Shown piece by piece: positions 62,558 to 64,000 of a DNA stretch of 64,000 bases. The stretch is from assembly GCA_024305405.1 (NCBI GenBank), contig JAKNDB010000015.1:684087-748086 (forward strand). Reading direction: 5' to 3'. This DNA is from Dirofilaria immitis. Its lineage: Eukaryota; Nematoda; Chromadorea; Rhabditida; Onchocercidae. Within the stretch, counting starts at the first letter, position 1. Each line of letters begins with the position of its first letter. Under the pieces are notes generated by a model. That model saw nothing but the letters and a program-made list of their open reading frames with translations, was not told the DNA's origin and did no database searches. A program made the position numbers and the translations under genes.

Positions 62558-63983
62558 TTATTTGACTGTTTTTACAGAAATCTTATAAGAATTAAAATAT
62601 TTTCCTCCTTTCGAGATTCCAATTCTTGATTCAGAAGCTTTGAATTCACAAAATTTTAATACTTGTTTTTTTTTTTTTTTTGGATTAGCTTCTGATCTAA
62701 TATTTAAGTAACGCTTTGGACCAGGAGCTCCTAAGTCACCCATATATCGTTCCTGGTCAAACCGACTCAAACCACGCGGTCGACGCAATTTCTGCCCCCG
62801 TAACCACTTCGTCACTGCCCATTTAATTCCGGTTAATACTGGAATGCAACATATCGAGAACGCATATCTATTTCGCCGGTACGCATCAAATTATACCAGA
62901 AAAATGCTGCATTCTGTAAAAATTCAAATAATGTATTAATTAAATATATCACACAACAAATAACAATAAGTCATCACAAGGGACAGTTCATGAGAGTACG
63001 AAGTTGAATTCGATATTCTATTTTTCAACAGATTTATGCATCTGAATGATGTATAATATTAAATGCGCAGCGTTTAAAATCCGATAGCTCACTTTAGTGC
63101 ATAGTAATGATATTTTTGAATTGGACGTGAATATTGTCCGGTCTTCGATTTCTGGTTCCGTAATCTGTAATCAAATGAAAATAATTACTCGACAATTATT
63201 TCGAACTAAAATGACCGAGTTATCAAAAATTATTTAGAAATAAATGAAATAAAAATCAATAAATAGGTAGACCAAAATTGTAGCTATTCGTTCCCCATTT
63301 CAAAATAGTATTTGAAGGATTGATTTCCTTTCTGAAAATGTGACCATTTGTTATTAATATATGAACTGATCAAGAAAGTCTCAATGACAAATTGTTAGCG
63401 ATGTATGCATTCTTGAAGGCTTTATATGTAAGACCATTAAAATACATTTCTGTAAATTCGTATCGTTTCGATTTGTTTTTAAAATTTTTCATTTAAAGAG
63501 TATTTTGAACGAGAAACTTAGAAAAATATCGATATATAACAACAAAAGAGACAACACTTACGTTTACACAATCTATATGAGGTTTGAAATATCCACCAAT
63601 TCCACAGCTATGGGTCTAAAAACTTTGATTCAAAGTGATTAAAATTTATGGAATGTATGATCTTACTGGACGTGATTCTACCAAAATTAAAAGATTTTTA
63701 TATTATTATCTATCGCTCTATGAGAATGTCTATTCGAAACAATAAAATAACATGAGAATGGTAATTTTATTAATTTTGAACTGCTCTGATTTCTATTTCC
63801 AAATTTTGGAATCTGGAAAAATGATGTAAGATTCTCCGCAGTTTCGAAATTTGTTGCCAATTTAAGGCGCCTATCGATGCGTTTAAATATTTTATATTCC
63901 ATCGGACTTAACCATGCCCTATAAATCAACTCATTATCAGTGAAAAAAACATTATTTCCATTTGGAAAGGTAATCAATTTCAT
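62558..63983 (-). pseudogene. Truncated prolyl 4-hydroxylase alpha-subunit relic (right arm)
   Basis: Same segments as the left-arm copy, on the opposite strand, with the shared frameshift at the GGGG (near 63294) and the same Tyr in place of the iron-binding His. In addition one G is missing at about 62840-62842 (CTGG against CTGGG in the left arm), which breaks the frame just before VLTGIKW. A poly-A run of 16 instead of 15 gives a longer C-terminal reading, ending SYKISVKTVK. One substitution (SNRHS for SNKHS) is seen in the first segment. These differences argue that the two arms are physically distinct copies. Confidence 0.85.
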
Positions 63984-64000
63984 TCATCTGTCACTAATTA

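Larger units (their letters stand above)
60473..64000. repeat. Right arm of the large inverted duplication (continues past the window)
   Basis: Reverse-complement partner of 49444-52998. The match still holds at the last base of the window, so the outer boundary lies outside. The inner boundary is near 60473, where 'atcatcatttcatag' begins to match the left arm and the upstream sequence does not. Confidence 0.95.

Overview
The window looks like nuclear DNA from a nematode, most likely a spirurid or filarial-type worm (inference). The evidence is: very AT-rich sequence; short introns with TTTTCAG or TTTTTAG acceptors; a complete nematode cuticle collagen gene; and a neuroligin-like gene whose exon junctions all read as ordinary GT-AG splicing. 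No bacterial operon, rRNA or tRNA gene, spliced-leader RNA gene or virus was recognised.

Layout. 1-2.3 kb is AT-rich with minisatellites. 2.3-5.3 kb (minus strand) holds exon-like pieces of a small membrane-protein gene that I cannot join cleanly. 5.73-6.85 kb is a 36-copy, 31-bp satellite. 7.4-7.6 kb (minus) holds the last two exons of another small membrane protein; a broken paralogue of it lies at 48.4-48.6 kb. 17.46-18.86 kb (minus) is an intact three-exon cuticle collagen of about 268 residues. 18.9-35.5 kb is a gene desert made of many unrelated degenerate tandem repeats. 35.58-46.62 kb (plus) is a 20-exon neuroligin-family gene. It has a signal peptide, a cholinesterase-like ectodomain in which all three catalytic positions are substituted, one transmembrane helix, a polyglutamine tract and a cytoplasmic tail. 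Two of its exons read correctly only if one base is missing from an A-run.

49.44-64.0 kb is dominated by a large inverted duplication. Two near-identical arms of about 3.5 kb (49.44-53.0 and 60.47-64.0 kb, the second running off the window) flank a 7.5-kb spacer. Each arm carries a 5'-truncated copy of the catalytic domain of a collagen prolyl 4-hydroxylase alpha subunit and a decayed run of C2H2 zinc fingers. The hydroxylase copies share a frameshift and lack one of the iron-binding histidines. The spacer holds another decayed zinc-finger gene, a few exon-like islands and a 1.13-kb element with 150-bp terminal inverted repeats.

The collagen and the hydroxylase relics belong to the same pathway, cuticle collagen synthesis in the ER, but nothing suggests that they are co-regulated here. 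The most unusual structure is the inverted duplication, including a patch in the left arm that was replaced by sequence copied from just outside that arm.
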